Shown piece after piece: positions 1 to 8,487 of a stretch of DNA of 20,902 nucleotides. The notes beneath the pieces were generated by a model, which was not told the DNA's origin, did not search any database, and was given only the letters and a program-made list of their open reading frames with translations. Origin of the DNA: XYD12-FULL-36-8 sp041739035 (lineage in GTDB: Bacteria > Bacteroidota > Ignavibacteria > Ignavibacteriales > Ignavibacteriaceae); assembly GCA_041739035.1 (NCBI GenBank), contig JBGSOQ010000089.1, positions 1 to 20,902 on the forward strand, in the 5' to 3' direction. The position numbers and the translations under genes were made by a program. Each line of letters opens with the position of its first letter. The first letter of the stretch is position 1.

Positions 1-1596
1 TTTAAGAATGTGCAGCCGACCTTCTTTTGCCTGCTGTAACGCATTTTCCATTATTTCAAAAGATATGCCATGAATTTTTATGTCCATTTGGAATGCTGTA
101 ATGCCTTCATCTGTTCCGGCAACCTTAAAATCCATATCTCCTAGGTGATCTTCATTTCCCAGAATATCAGAAAGTATTGCATACTGCTCACCCTCTTTTA
201 CCAATCCCATAGCAATTCCTGCTACCGCTTTTTTAATTGGTACGCCCCCATCCATTAGGGATAAAGAACCAGCACAAACAGATGCCATTGATGAGCTGCC
301 ATTTGATTCAAGAATATCAGAGATAACTCTCATAGTATAAGGGAATTGACCCTCGGCCGGCATTACTATTTTTAATGCCCTTTCGGCTAAATGACCGTGC
401 CCAATTTCGCGTCTTCCAACGCCAGTCATTCTGCCAACTTCACCAACACTGAATGGCGGAAAATTATAATGAAGCATAAACTTCTTTGTGTATTCATCCA
501 CTAAACCGTCAATGATTTGTTCATCATTTTTTGTCCCCAGTGTTACCGATGTTAAGCTTTGAGTTTCACCGCGTGTAAATAATGCAGAACCATGCGTACG
601 TGGCAGAACTCCCAAATCAATTGTTATGGGGCGGATTTGTTTTGTGTTTCTTCCGTCAAGTCGAATTCCTTCTTTAAGAATTCTCTCTCGCATGAGGTCT
701 TTTTCAAGATCGTGAAGAAGTTCGCCAATTACTTTTTCCTGCTCAGGATACTTTTCTGCAAGCGAAGCTTTAACGAACTCAGAAAGTTCATTATTCTTTT
801 GGCTTCTTTCTTCTTTAGCAAGAATAGAATAAACAATTTGTTTCAGCTTATCATAAGCAAGATCATAAACATCTTTTTTTAATGATTCATCTACTTGAGT
901 TTGAGAAACAACCATTTTTGGTTTTCCCACTTCAGTTCTAAGCTCATTTTGCAATTGAACAATTTTTTTAATTTCTTCATGAGCAAATTTTAAAGCTTCA
1001 AGAAGTTCCCCTTCGCCAACTTGTTTCGACTCTCCCTCAACCATCATCAAAGAATCGGCGGTTCCTCCAACGACCAAATCAATATCACAATTTTTAAGCT
1101 GCTGAAATGTCGGGTTGACGATGAAAGAGCCGTCTAGTCTTCCCACCCTTACCTCTGCCATTGGGCACTCAAAAGGAATATCGGAAATAGTTAAAGCAGC
1201 TGAAGCACCAACCGCAGCAAGAACATCTGCATCATTTTCACTATCATGAGAAAGCACAAATGCAATTACCTGTGTTTCATTTTTAAAATCGCTTGGAAAA
1301 AGTGGGCGAATAGGTCGATCAATCAATCTTGCACTTAGAATTTCTTTTTCGCTTGGGCGTCCCTCTCTTTTGATATATCCGCCGGGAAATTTTCCTGCAG
1401 CAGAAGTTTTTTCACGGTATTCAACCTGTAGTGGAAAAAAATCCTGATCCGGTTTTGCTTCCGGTGAAGCAACTGCAGTAACTAGAACCATTGTGTCGCC
1501 GTATCTAACCATAACCGAACCGTTTGCTTGTTTAGCAAATCTTCCTGTTTCAATTGAGAATAATTTGCCGCCAATTTCTATTTGCTTCGTAACCAT
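1..1596 (-). CDS. pnp: Polyribonucleotide nucleotidyltransferase (PNPase), 3' end cut by window edge
   Basis: PNPase degrades RNA 3'-to-5' by phosphorolysis and can act in the degradosome. The frame is open for 532 codons from the ATG at 1596 to the left edge, against roughly 700 residues for the family. The missing part should hold the C-terminal KH and S1 RNA-binding domains. Visible are the first RNase PH domain (conserved GKFPGGYIKREGRPS block from about residue 68), the helical linker (about 235-310) and the catalytic second RNase PH domain. In that second domain lie RTHGSALFTRGETQSL at 333-348 and the Asp pair at about 483 and 489 (EDHLGDMD), which coordinates the catalytic metal by analogy with the E. 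coli enzyme. It starts 9 bases after the rpsO stop with an AAAGG ribosome site at the end of rpsO. rpsO-pnp adjacency is a classic conserved order. Confidence is very high; only the 3' end is unknown. Confidence 0.97.
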   Translation of the reverse strand, partial: MVTKQIEIGGKLFSIETGRFAKQANGSVMVRYGDTMVLVTAVASPEAKPDQDFFPLQVEYREKTSAAGKFPGGYIKREGRPSEKEILSARLIDRPIRPLFPSDFKNETQVIAFVLSHDSENDADVLAAVGASAALTISDIPFECPMAEVRVGRLDGSFIVNPTFQQLKNCDIDLVVGGTADSLMMVEGESKQVGEGELLEALKFAHEEIKKIVQLQNELRTEVGKPKMVVSQTQVDESLKKDVYDLAYDKLKQIVYSILAKEERSQKNNELSEFVKASLAEKYPEQEKVIGELLHDLEKDLMRERILKEGIRLDGRNTKQIRPITIDLGVLPRTHGSALFTRGETQSLTSVTLGTKNDEQIIDGLVDEYTKKFMLHYNFPPFSVGEVGRMTGVGRREIGHGHLAERALKIVMPAEGQFPYTMRVISDILESNGSSSMASVCAGSLSLMDGGVPIKKAVAGIAMGLVKEGEQYAILSDILGNEDHLGDMDFKVAGTDEGITAFQMDIKIHGISFEIMENALQQAKEGRLHILK

Positions 1597-1605
1597 TATA
1601 AACCT

Positions 1606-1869
1606 TTACTTTCTGATATTTAACTCTTTAATAATTGCTCTGTATCTAGTTATATCTTTTTTAATAAGATAATCCAGCAGCCTTCTTCTCTTACCGACCA
1701 TCATCATTAAACCACGCCTTGAGTGATGATCTTTTTTGTGCGCATTAAAATGATCTGTGAGATCGTTTATCCGTTTGGTTATAAGCGCAATTTGCACTTC
1801 AGCTTTACCGGAATCATTTTCGTTCGCTCCGTATTTCTTTAATATTTCGAGCTTCTCCTCTTTAGTCAT
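1606..1869 (-). CDS. rpsO: 30S ribosomal protein S15
   Basis: S15 is a primary 16S rRNA binder in the platform of the small subunit, nucleating S6/S18 assembly. The product is 87 residues, the normal length (family 86-90). It carries the diagnostic HKKDHHSRRGLMMMVGKRRR block (about residues 44-63), which contains the rRNA-contacting histidine/arginine cluster. The ATG at 1869 is preceded by AGAAAGGTCAATC, giving a Shine-Dalgarno-like AAAGG. It sits between ribF and pnp on the same strand, with a 63-base leader after ribF that holds a small inverted repeat. S15 represses its own mRNA in several bacteria by binding leader structures, so that hairpin is a possible operator (inference). Confidence 0.98.
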   Translation of the reverse strand: MTKEEKLEILKKYGANENDSGKAEVQIALITKRINDLTDHFNAHKKDHHSRRGLMMMVGKRRRLLDYLIKKDITRYRAIIKELNIRK

Positions 1870-1900
1870 GATTGACCTTTCTGTTTTTTGTTTATCAATG

Positions 1901-1924
1901 TAATCCCAGAAACAACCAGGATTA
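1901..1924 (-). promoter_or_regulatory. Small stem-loop in the rpsO leader
   Basis: A perfect 6-base inverted repeat (TAATCC/GGATTA on the minus strand) with a 12-base loop lies between the ribF stop and the rpsO start, about 30 bases upstream of the rpsO ATG. No U-tract follows, so it is not an intrinsic terminator. By position it could be an S15 autoregulatory site, an RNA-processing site or a chance repeat. The sequence alone cannot separate these. Confidence 0.3.
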
Positions 1925-1932
1925 ATTTATTT

Positions 1933-2919
1933 TTAATTTTTAACTGTACTTAAATTTTTCGTTCTTTTGAGTTGATTAAATATTTTTGTTCCAGCTTCTT
2001 TGTCTCTATTCATTTGAGTTATCAACTCCTCGGGGGAAGAAAATTTTTGTTCTTCTCTGATTTTTTCTAAAACACTAACCGTAATTTTTTTATCATAAAT
2101 ATTTTTATCAAAATCATAAATGTAAACTTCGGAAACAATTGCTCCGTTATCATAAAAAGTTGGTCTTTTGCCAATACTTAACAGACTTGCAAAATACTCA
2201 TTATCAACAATCACTTCAGCGGCATAAATTCCCAAGCCGGGGAGAAGCTTATCATTATCATCAAGCTTAATATTAGCAGTGGGATAACCTAGAAGGCGTC
2301 CTCTCTTGTCACCAGGAATCACAATTCCGGAGAATGAATATTCCCGTCCCAAAAATGAATTGGCTTGCTTCATATTACCATCCATAATTGCATGCCTGAT
2401 TTTCGTGCTGCTGATTGTCTCACCAGCGAAATTAAAGGCGTCAACCAAACTGATCTCAAAATTATATTCTTTACCGAGTGATTTCAATGTCTCAGAAGTT
2501 CCTTCACGACCTTTGCCGAATTTATGATCGTGTCCAATAACTATTTCTTTTAATCCGATTTTAGAAATAATAAAATCTTTAAAAAAATTAATGGGCGATT
2601 GCTGCGAAAATTCTTTTGTAAAATTAACTACAAATAAATTTTCTAATCCCATCTTTTCAAGTATCAATGTTTTTTCTTCCGGTGTACTCAATATTTTTAA
2701 ACCATTAGACTCTGCAATAACCTTTCTCGGATGAGGATGAAAGGTTACAAGAAAGTTTCGTGCTTTGTGAATATGGCCTCTTTCAAAAAGCTTCTTAAGT
2801 ATTTCTTGATGCCCTAGATGTAAGCCATCAAAAGTTCCGATTGTCAACACCGTGTTCGGATCTCGCTGAATTTCATCTAGCTGCCGGTAAATTTTCATTT
2901 GGTTGTTATCTAACCACAT
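1933..2919 (-). CDS. ribF: Bifunctional riboflavin kinase / FAD synthetase
   Basis: RibF phosphorylates riboflavin to FMN and then adenylylates FMN to FAD in the cytoplasm. The 328 residues fit the family (about 305-330). The N-terminal nucleotidyltransferase half shows TIGTFDGLHLGH (26-37, with the HLGH nucleotide-binding motif), GHDHKFGKGR (129-138) and SSTKIR (170-175). The C-terminal flavokinase half shows GYPTANI (211-217), IGKRPTF (249-255) and a Glu at 264 in the SEVYIYDF block, matching the catalytic Glu position. It lies 9 bases after truB in the standard operon order. The start is uncertain: the ATG at 2919 and an internal ATG at residue 8 (2898) are both possible, and neither has a clear Shine-Dalgarno. 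Confidence 0.96.
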   Translation of the reverse strand: MWLDNNQMKIYRQLDEIQRDPNTVLTIGTFDGLHLGHQEILKKLFERGHIHKARNFLVTFHPHPRKVIAESNGLKILSTPEEKTLILEKMGLENLFVVNFTKEFSQQSPINFFKDFIISKIGLKEIVIGHDHKFGKGREGTSETLKSLGKEYNFEISLVDAFNFAGETISSTKIRHAIMDGNMKQANSFLGREYSFSGIVIPGDKRGRLLGYPTANIKLDDNDKLLPGLGIYAAEVIVDNEYFASLLSIGKRPTFYDNGAIVSEVYIYDFDKNIYDKKITVSVLEKIREEQKFSSPEELITQMNRDKEAGTKIFNQLKRTKNLSTVKN

Positions 2920-2928
2920 TCAAATAAA

Positions 2929-3675
2929 TTATTTAATACTTTCAGATATTTCTTCCACCTTGTCATATTTTCCTTGTTGTACAAGCGAAATAAATTCGTC
3001 AATGTTCAAAGCATCCTCCACAGAGTACTCGCCGATAGCTGTTCTGCGAAGTAAATTCAAAACACCTCCGCAACCTAGTGTTTCACCAAAATCATTGGCA
3101 ATAGAACGAATGTAAGTTCCTTTTGAGCAGGAAATTTCAAAACTCACATTTGGTTTATTAATTTCCAGTATGTCAAATTTTGAAACTGTAACCTCTCTAG
3201 GTTTCAGCTCAATTGTTCTTCCTTTGCGTGCAATATTGTAAAGTGATTTTCCCTTATGTTTTATTGCCGAATACATTGGAGGAACCTGTAAAATATTGCC
3301 GACAAATTTTTCACGAACTCTATAAATATCTTCATCTTTAATTGATGAAATATCTTCATCGCCAATTAATTCTGTCTCTAAATCCATTGATTTAGATTTC
3401 TTACCAAGGAGTATTGATCCAGTGTAAGTTTTTTCCAAATCTTGAAAAGTCAAAATCTCTTTTGTTTTCCTTCCCGTACAAATTATCAACAAACCCGTAG
3501 CCATTGGGTCAAGCGTTCCGGCATGCCCAACTTTTTTTACGTTAACTGCATTTCTTATTTTAGCAACAACATCAAACGAAGTCCAGTTTAGCGGCTTGTC
3601 AATTAATATAATTTCGCCGGAAGAAAAATCGCAATCTGCGAGGTTAATCGCTCCCTTTTTTATCATCATTCTCAT
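2929..3675 (-). CDS. truB: tRNA pseudouridine(55) synthase
   Basis: TruB makes pseudouridine 55 in the T-loop of tRNAs and also has tRNA chaperone activity. The 248 residues contain the catalytic HAGTLDPMATG motif with Asp56, the KTYTGSILLGKKSKSMDLE block (82-100), QVPPMYSAIKHKGKSLY (130-146) and CSKGTYIRSI (183-192). The protein is shorter than E. coli TruB (314 residues). It ends soon after the catalytic fold, so the C-terminal PUA-like domain seems absent or minimal. The frame overlaps the end of rbfA by 32 bases. ATGs at residues 1, 3 and 4 are all possible starts. A GAGGG about 17 bases before the first ATG is far for a ribosome site, so translation may be coupled to rbfA termination (inference). 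Confidence 0.96.
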   Translation of the reverse strand: MRMMIKKGAINLADCDFSSGEIILIDKPLNWTSFDVVAKIRNAVNVKKVGHAGTLDPMATGLLIICTGRKTKEILTFQDLEKTYTGSILLGKKSKSMDLETELIGDEDISSIKDEDIYRVREKFVGNILQVPPMYSAIKHKGKSLYNIARKGRTIELKPREVTVSKFDILEINKPNVSFEISCSKGTYIRSIANDFGETLGCGGVLNLLRRTAIGEYSVEDALNIDEFISLVQQGKYDKVEEISESIK

Positions 3676-4003
3676 GAATTTTTTTTATTAGTCCCTCAAT
3701 CTTCTCAACGTAATCAAGCGTATCATCAAGGAAAAACTTAAGTTCGGGAACGAACTTAATTGTTATTCGAGATGCAAGTTCTGAGCGGATAAATTTTGTT
3801 TTGGATTTAATTTTCTCCAGCACTTTCTCTCTTCTTTCCTTCTCGAAAATCGATACATAAATTTTAGCAATTTTTAAATCCGGACTAACACGCACATTTG
3901 TTATAGTTATTAATCCCGAATCCATGTTTTGAAGCTCGAAGAGAAAGATTAGACTAATTTCTTTTTTTATGAGATTTTCTATTTTATCAATTCTGTGTGA
4001 CAT
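3644..4003 (-). CDS. rbfA: 30S ribosome-binding factor A
   Basis: RbfA is a KH-fold protein that binds immature 30S subunits and helps 16S 5'-end maturation, notably in the cold. The product is 119 residues, a normal length. It begins with the typical SHRIDKIENLIKKEIS helix and has the VSPDLKIAKIYVSIF strand (about 38-52) and the LKFFLDDTLDY segment near 88-98 that close the KH-like fold. The ATG at 4003 has a good Shine-Dalgarno (GGAGATT) about 7 bases upstream. Its end overlaps truB by 32 bases. It follows infB after a 100-base spacer in which I see only AT-rich sequence. rbfA next to infB is a near-universal arrangement. Confidence 0.95.
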   Translation of the reverse strand: MSHRIDKIENLIKKEISLIFLFELQNMDSGLITITNVRVSPDLKIAKIYVSIFEKERREKVLEKIKSKTKFIRSELASRITIKFVPELKFFLDDTLDYVEKIEGLIKKIHENDDKKGSD

Positions 4004-4103
4004 GATTCAATCTCCATAATTATCAAAGTACAAAGGATATAAAGAACAAATTGTAATCAAAATTGCGATTAATTAATTTCAAATGCATCATGTTCAGAAT
4101 AAA

Positions 4104-6710
4104 CTAGGATAGCTTCTTCTTAGTTTCAATTATTTTATAACTTTCAATAATATCGCCTACTTTAACATCGTTAAAATTGGCAAGGCTAATTCCGCACTCA
4201 TAACCAGCATCGACATCTCTAACATCATCTTTAAATCTTTTTAAAGTTGTGATCTCGCCTTCGTGAACTATAATTCCATCACGAATCAGGCGGATTTTGT
4301 TGCTTCTTGAAATTTTACCTTCTTGAACATAACAGCCTGCAACTGTTCCGAATTTTGGGACTTTGAAAGTATCTCTTACTTCGACAGTAGCAGTAACTTC
4401 CTCGGAAAGAACCGGTGAAAGTAATCCTTCCAACGCGGATTTAACTTCACTAATGGCGTCGTAAATAATATTATATAATCGGATATCAACCTTATTTGCC
4501 TCCGCGAGTTTTCTTGCATTAAGATTTGGTCGAACATGAAAACCGATTATGATAGCATTTGAGGCCGAGGCCAATAAAACATCGCTTTCGGATATTCCTC
4601 CAACACCCTTGTGAATTACCCTCACAACAACTTCTTCGTTTGTAAGTTTCATCAACGAATCCGATAATGCTTCAATCGAACCGTCAACATCTCCTTTAAC
4701 AATAAGAGCCAGCTCTTTAACTCCGCCGATACTTATTTGTTTAGCAATTTCATCTAGCGTAATGTGATGAATTTGTTTCTGATCCTGCTCACGTCTTAAT
4801 TGCTGTCGTTTTAAACTTATGTCACGTGCTTCTCTTTCAGAATCGACAGCCACAAAAGTATCGCCTGCTTGGGGCGCACCCTCAAAGCCTATAACTTGCA
4901 CCGGAGTTGATGGAGGAGCTTCAAATATTTTATTGCCCCGTTCATCAAACATTGCTCTAACTTTTCCGAAATAAATTCCGGCAACAAAAGGATCGCCAAT
5001 TCGAAGAGTTCCTTTTTGAACCAAGATAGTTCCAGTAATTCCTCTTCCTTTATCCAATTCCGATTCAACAACGGCTCCGCGAGCATTTCTATCGGGATTT
5101 GCTTTTAAATCCAAAACATCTGCTTCAAGTAATATTAAATCTAGAAGATTTGTAACATTTAATCCGCTCTTTGCAGAAATTTCAATGCACTGGTATTTGC
5201 CTCCCCATTCTTCAACAAGAACATTTCGGTCAGCTAGTTGTTGTTTAATTTTATCAGTATTAGCTCCCGGTTTATCAATTTTATTTATCGCAATTACAAT
5301 TGGAACTCTTGCAGCCTGTGCATGATTTATCGCCTCAACTGTTTGAGGCATAACTGCATCGTCTGCAGCAACAATGAGCACAACAATATCGGTAACTTGG
5401 GCACCGCGAGCTCTCATTGCAGTAAAGGCTTCATGACCCGGAGTATCAAGAAAAGCTATATATTTTCCACCGCCAACATCTACTTTGTAAGCGCCTATAT
5501 GCTGAGTAATTCCGCCCGATTCACCTGCAACCACATTTGTTCTTCGGATATAATCCAGAAGTGAAGTTTTTCCGTGATCAACATGCCCCATAATTGTCAC
5601 TACGGGCGGTCTCGGTTTTAATGACTCTGGCGAATCTGGGATATCTTCCAAAGCTTCTGAGGTATACTCTTTTTCAAATTCAACCTGAAAACCAAATTCA
5701 TCAGCAACAAGTGTAATTGTTTCAACATCAAGTCTTTGGTTAATGGAAACCATCAAACCAAGCCCAATGCACTTAGAAATAACCTCACTTACTTGAACAC
5801 CCATTAAATTGGCAAGTTCGTTAACAGCAATGAATTCTGTAACTGTTAGCTTGCTTTTATCTTTCTCCTTTGCTTCAATTCTTCTCTCTTCAGCTTCCTC
5901 TCGCTCTTTTTTCTTTTTTCTTCTGGTGCTTGCACGGCCTGAGGTAGAGGTATCATCCATACTTAGCAGAGTTTTTCTAATTGCTTCAGTTACTTCTTTT
6001 TGATCAATCTCAAAACGCTTAACTCTTTTTCTTTTCTTTGATTCTGGAACTTCTTCAACAGGAGCTTCGGATGTTTTTTTCCGGGCTTTTGGTTTTTTCT
6101 TTTTCTTAACAGCTTCACCGGCGGTAAGAGATTTTTCTTGAGTGCCACCTTCGGGAGTAGAAACCTGCTTATCTGCAGACTTTTCGCTTTCGCCCAGATC
6201 CATTTTACCGACAACTTTCAATCCCTTAACACGTTTTTCCGGCACATGAATGGTTTTCCCATGTTCTTCAGAAGTATGCTCAATCCCAATTTCCTTTTCG
6301 GCAATTTGCTCAAGAATCACTTCGGCTACGGGAACATCAGTGATAGCTTCAGGTTTATCTTTAGCCTCGACCTCACCGATTTTTACTTCAATTTCTTCAG
6401 CAATAACTTCCTGAATTTCCACAGCATCCAAGCCATCGGATGTTTTTATAGTTTTTGCTGGTTCTTCTTCAACTTTATCGGAGCGCTTTTTATTAAACTC
6501 CGCAATTTTCTTGTAATGTTTTTCAGCTTTCTCAATATCTTTTTTGAAGTGATCGTTTACCTCAGTGATCATTTCATCAGAAAGCATAGACATGTGTGTC
6601 TTAACATCGTGTCCCTTCTTCTGGAGAAATTCTACAATTGTCTCAGCAGCGAGGTTGTACTCCGAAGCTAATTTATATACTCGTATTTTTTTACTTTTTG
6701 TATCAGCCAT
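4104..6710 (-). CDS. infB: Translation initiation factor IF-2
   Basis: IF-2 is the GTPase that brings fMet-tRNA to the 30S subunit and promotes 50S joining. The 868 residues are normal. Domains in order: IF2_N module (8-55, IRVYKLASEYNLAAETIVEFL); a long low-complexity acidic/lysine linker (about 60-285) with KKKKK (202-206) and RRKKKKERE tracts; a second IF2_N-like module (about 287-345); the G domain with G1 GHVDHGKT (375-382), G3 DTPGHEAFT (422-430), G4 NKID (476-479) and G5 SAK (512-514); then the IF2-specific barrel and initiator-tRNA-binding C-terminus. The gene starts 21 bases after nusA stops, with only a weak AGG 13 bases upstream. The ylxR and ylxQ genes found between nusA and infB in Firmicutes are absent. 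Confidence 0.98.
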   Translation of the reverse strand: MADTKSKKIRVYKLASEYNLAAETIVEFLQKKGHDVKTHMSMLSDEMITEVNDHFKKDIEKAEKHYKKIAEFNKKRSDKVEEEPAKTIKTSDGLDAVEIQEVIAEEIEVKIGEVEAKDKPEAITDVPVAEVILEQIAEKEIGIEHTSEEHGKTIHVPEKRVKGLKVVGKMDLGESEKSADKQVSTPEGGTQEKSLTAGEAVKKKKKPKARKKTSEAPVEEVPESKKRKRVKRFEIDQKEVTEAIRKTLLSMDDTSTSGRASTRRKKKKEREEAEERRIEAKEKDKSKLTVTEFIAVNELANLMGVQVSEVISKCIGLGLMVSINQRLDVETITLVADEFGFQVEFEKEYTSEALEDIPDSPESLKPRPPVVTIMGHVDHGKTSLLDYIRRTNVVAGESGGITQHIGAYKVDVGGGKYIAFLDTPGHEAFTAMRARGAQVTDIVVLIVAADDAVMPQTVEAINHAQAARVPIVIAINKIDKPGANTDKIKQQLADRNVLVEEWGGKYQCIEISAKSGLNVTNLLDLILLEADVLDLKANPDRNARGAVVESELDKGRGITGTILVQKGTLRIGDPFVAGIYFGKVRAMFDERGNKIFEAPPSTPVQVIGFEGAPQAGDTFVAVDSEREARDISLKRQQLRREQDQKQIHHITLDEIAKQISIGGVKELALIVKGDVDGSIEALSDSLMKLTNEEVVVRVIHKGVGGISESDVLLASASNAIIIGFHVRPNLNARKLAEANKVDIRLYNIIYDAISEVKSALEGLLSPVLSEEVTATVEVRDTFKVPKFGTVAGCYVQEGKISRSNKIRLIRDGIIVHEGEITTLKRFKDDVRDVDAGYECGISLANFNDVKVGDIIESYKIIETKKKLS

Positions 6711-6731
6711 TTTTCAGAAACCTATATTAGT

Positions 6732-7979
6732 CTATTCTTCCTCTTCAAACTGAGACTTTATTATCTCGATAATCTCATTAACTTTTTCTTCATCGAGGCC
6801 TTCAATTTCCTTAAGTTTTTCCGGTCCGGCAGTAAGCACTTCTATGGCCGTGTCATAACGGTGATTAATCAGAATCTCATAAGTTTCCGCACCAAGTTCT
6901 TCTTTAATATCAATAAGCTCAATATCTTCTTCATACTCTTCAAATGGTTTTTCCTCACGTATGATTTCAATCTCGTATCCCGTTAATTTGATAGCCAATC
7001 TTATATTCACACCATTTCTTCCTACTATCATTGATACTTGATCGCTATCAGCATTTACTACAGCTTTTTTAGCAACAGTATCAACCTGAATGTTTTTCAG
7101 TTTTGCCGGGGCCAATGCCCTCTGAATAAACACGACAGGATCTTCGGAATAATTTACAACGTCAATATTTTCGTTGTTAAGTTCACGAACTATTGCGTGA
7201 ATTCTAACACCTTTCATTCCAACACACGCACCAACGGCATCTATTCGTTTATCTTGAGATTCAACAGCAATTTTAGCGCGTTCACCCGGTTCGCGGGCTA
7301 TGGCCTTTATTTCAATAATTCCGTCATATATTTCCGGAATTTCTATTTCAAATAATCTTCTTAAAAACAAATTATCGGCTCTGGAAACGATTATCTGCGG
7401 ACCACTATTGCCCTTCCTAACTTCCTTAACAATTGCCCTTATCGTTTCGCCTTTTTTGTACTTTTCGTAAGGAATTTGTTCGTTTCTTGGTAGCAATAAT
7501 TCATTTTTATTATGATTAACAAGAATATCGCTTTTTCTTATTTGATAGATATCGCCTACAACAATTTCGTTCAATAGTTCCTGATATTCATTGTAAATAA
7601 TATCTTTTTCAATATCTCTTATTTTTTGATTTAGGCTTTGCTTGGCTAGAATAATCAGCCTTCTGCCAAAGGATGCAAGCGGAAGCTTTTCAACAAAGTC
7701 TTCACCGACTTCAAGCTCATCAGTATTGCCTTTTTTGTTCACTTCATCAATGCTAATCTGAAGATTGGGATCTACAACTTGATCAACAATTTCGCGCTCA
7801 AGGAATATTTCGATGTCGCCTTTATCCATATTTACAACAACATCAAACTTTGCCTCATCGCCGTATTTTTTTCGTACAAGCAAACCGAAAATTTCTTCGA
7901 TGATTCCGCCTAAAACATCTTTGTCAATTCCTTTCTCTCTTACCATTTGAGAAAAGGATTCAACAATGTCAACATTCAT
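6732..7979 (-). CDS. nusA: Transcription termination/antitermination factor NusA
   Basis: NusA binds RNA polymerase, stabilises pause and terminator hairpins and takes part in antitermination. The 415 residues comprise the RNAP-binding N-terminal domain (1-130), an S1 domain (about 138-205), KH1 with PGERAKIAV and GACVGMKGVRI (231-260) and KH2 with IVGRNGVNIRLA (318-329). A short acidic C-terminal region (about 360-415) has one helix-hairpin-helix-like segment (KLKEIEGLDEEKVNEII). E. coli NusA has two acidic repeats in about 495 residues, so this is an intermediate form. The start is well supported by GGAGGAT six bases before the ATG. It sits 14 bases after rimP and before infB. As the second gene behind a terminator-like leader hairpin, its product could affect its own expression (inference). 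Confidence 0.97.
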   Translation of the reverse strand: MNVDIVESFSQMVREKGIDKDVLGGIIEEIFGLLVRKKYGDEAKFDVVVNMDKGDIEIFLEREIVDQVVDPNLQISIDEVNKKGNTDELEVGEDFVEKLPLASFGRRLIILAKQSLNQKIRDIEKDIIYNEYQELLNEIVVGDIYQIRKSDILVNHNKNELLLPRNEQIPYEKYKKGETIRAIVKEVRKGNSGPQIIVSRADNLFLRRLFEIEIPEIYDGIIEIKAIAREPGERAKIAVESQDKRIDAVGACVGMKGVRIHAIVRELNNENIDVVNYSEDPVVFIQRALAPAKLKNIQVDTVAKKAVVNADSDQVSMIVGRNGVNIRLAIKLTGYEIEIIREEKPFEEYEEDIELIDIKEELGAETYEILINHRYDTAIEVLTAGPEKLKEIEGLDEEKVNEIIEIIKSQFEEEE

Positions 7980-7993
7980 TTATTAATCCTCCG

Positions 7994-8449
7994 TTAAGAA
8001 AAACTAACTATTACGTTAGCCTTTTCAATATTATTAAAATTAATGATTACTTCTTTATTGTTTGATATAAATGTCAGATAATCTCCATCAACAGCCGCCA
8101 GTTTTCCGTTCAATTTTCTAGACTCATCACCCAAACGATGAACAACATCAAATTTACGATTAATATGTTTATGATATTGTTTAAGAAACTTGAGCGGTCG
8201 CTCAATACCAGGAGACGAAACATCCAACCTAAAATCGGGATGTTTAGCTAATAAATCCTTAAGTTGAGATTCAATTTCCCGGCTAACCGTTGCGCAATCC
8301 TCGGCCGAAACATCCTTTTCTCCATCAATATAAACCTCGATTACTCGCTTATGCTCAGTTCCTCTTAGAATAAGGTCTATAAGAAAAAAATCGTTGTTTC
8401 CGACGATCTTTGTCACAATTTCTTTTATATTTTCGTCAAACTGATTCAT
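7994..8449 (-). CDS. rimP: Ribosome maturation factor RimP
   Basis: RimP assists early 30S assembly, before S12/S9/S19 docking. The 151 residues match the family (about 150). The hallmark DVSSPGIERPL lies at 76-86, after an N-terminal alpha/beta domain with the IEVYIDGEKDVSAEDC segment (38-52). A C-terminal Sm-like barrel follows (about 90-151, ending in EKANVIVSFS). It is the first gene of the eight-gene operon. No Shine-Dalgarno is visible before the ATG at 8449; a U-rich stretch and a terminator-like hairpin occupy that place. RimP translation or transcription into the operon may therefore be regulated at this point (inference). Confidence 0.95.
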   Translation of the reverse strand: MNQFDENIKEIVTKIVGNNDFFLIDLILRGTEHKRVIEVYIDGEKDVSAEDCATVSREIESQLKDLLAKHPDFRLDVSSPGIERPLKFLKQYHKHINRKFDVVHRLGDESRKLNGKLAAVDGDYLTFISNNKEVIINFNNIEKANVIVSFS

Positions 8450-8450
8450 A

Positions 8451-8477
8451 CAAACAAAAATCGCCCAATAAGGGCGA
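8451..8477 (-). terminator. Terminator-like hairpin in the rimP-nusA operon leader (candidate attenuator)
   Basis: On the minus strand TCGCCC-TTATT-GGGCGA forms a perfect 6-base GC-rich stem (8461-8477) followed at once by TTTTTGTTTG (8460-8451). It ends one base before the rimP ATG. The plus strand has no T-tract after the hairpin, so it points into the operon. The next upstream gene is on the opposite strand, so no minus-strand transcript needs terminating here. The stem is short, so efficiency may be partial. Alternatives are a structure controlling rimP translation or a chance hairpin. Confidence 0.5.
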
Positions 8478-8487
8478 ATAACTGTAT

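Noticed and set aside
592..882. Plus-strand 96-codon reading frame
   Set aside because: It is antisense to the conserved catalytic part of pnp, and its F/K/I-rich composition is typical of a shadow frame.
4004..4103. 100-base infB-rbfA spacer as a possible small RNA or gene
   Set aside because: Only AT-rich sequence with imperfect ATTG..ATC repeats; no stem with U-tract, no coding pattern.
6138..6671. Plus-strand 177-codon reading frame, Phe-rich
   Set aside because: It is antisense to the low-complexity linker of infB. The length is explained by Lys/Glu-rich codons on the other strand lacking complementary stops.
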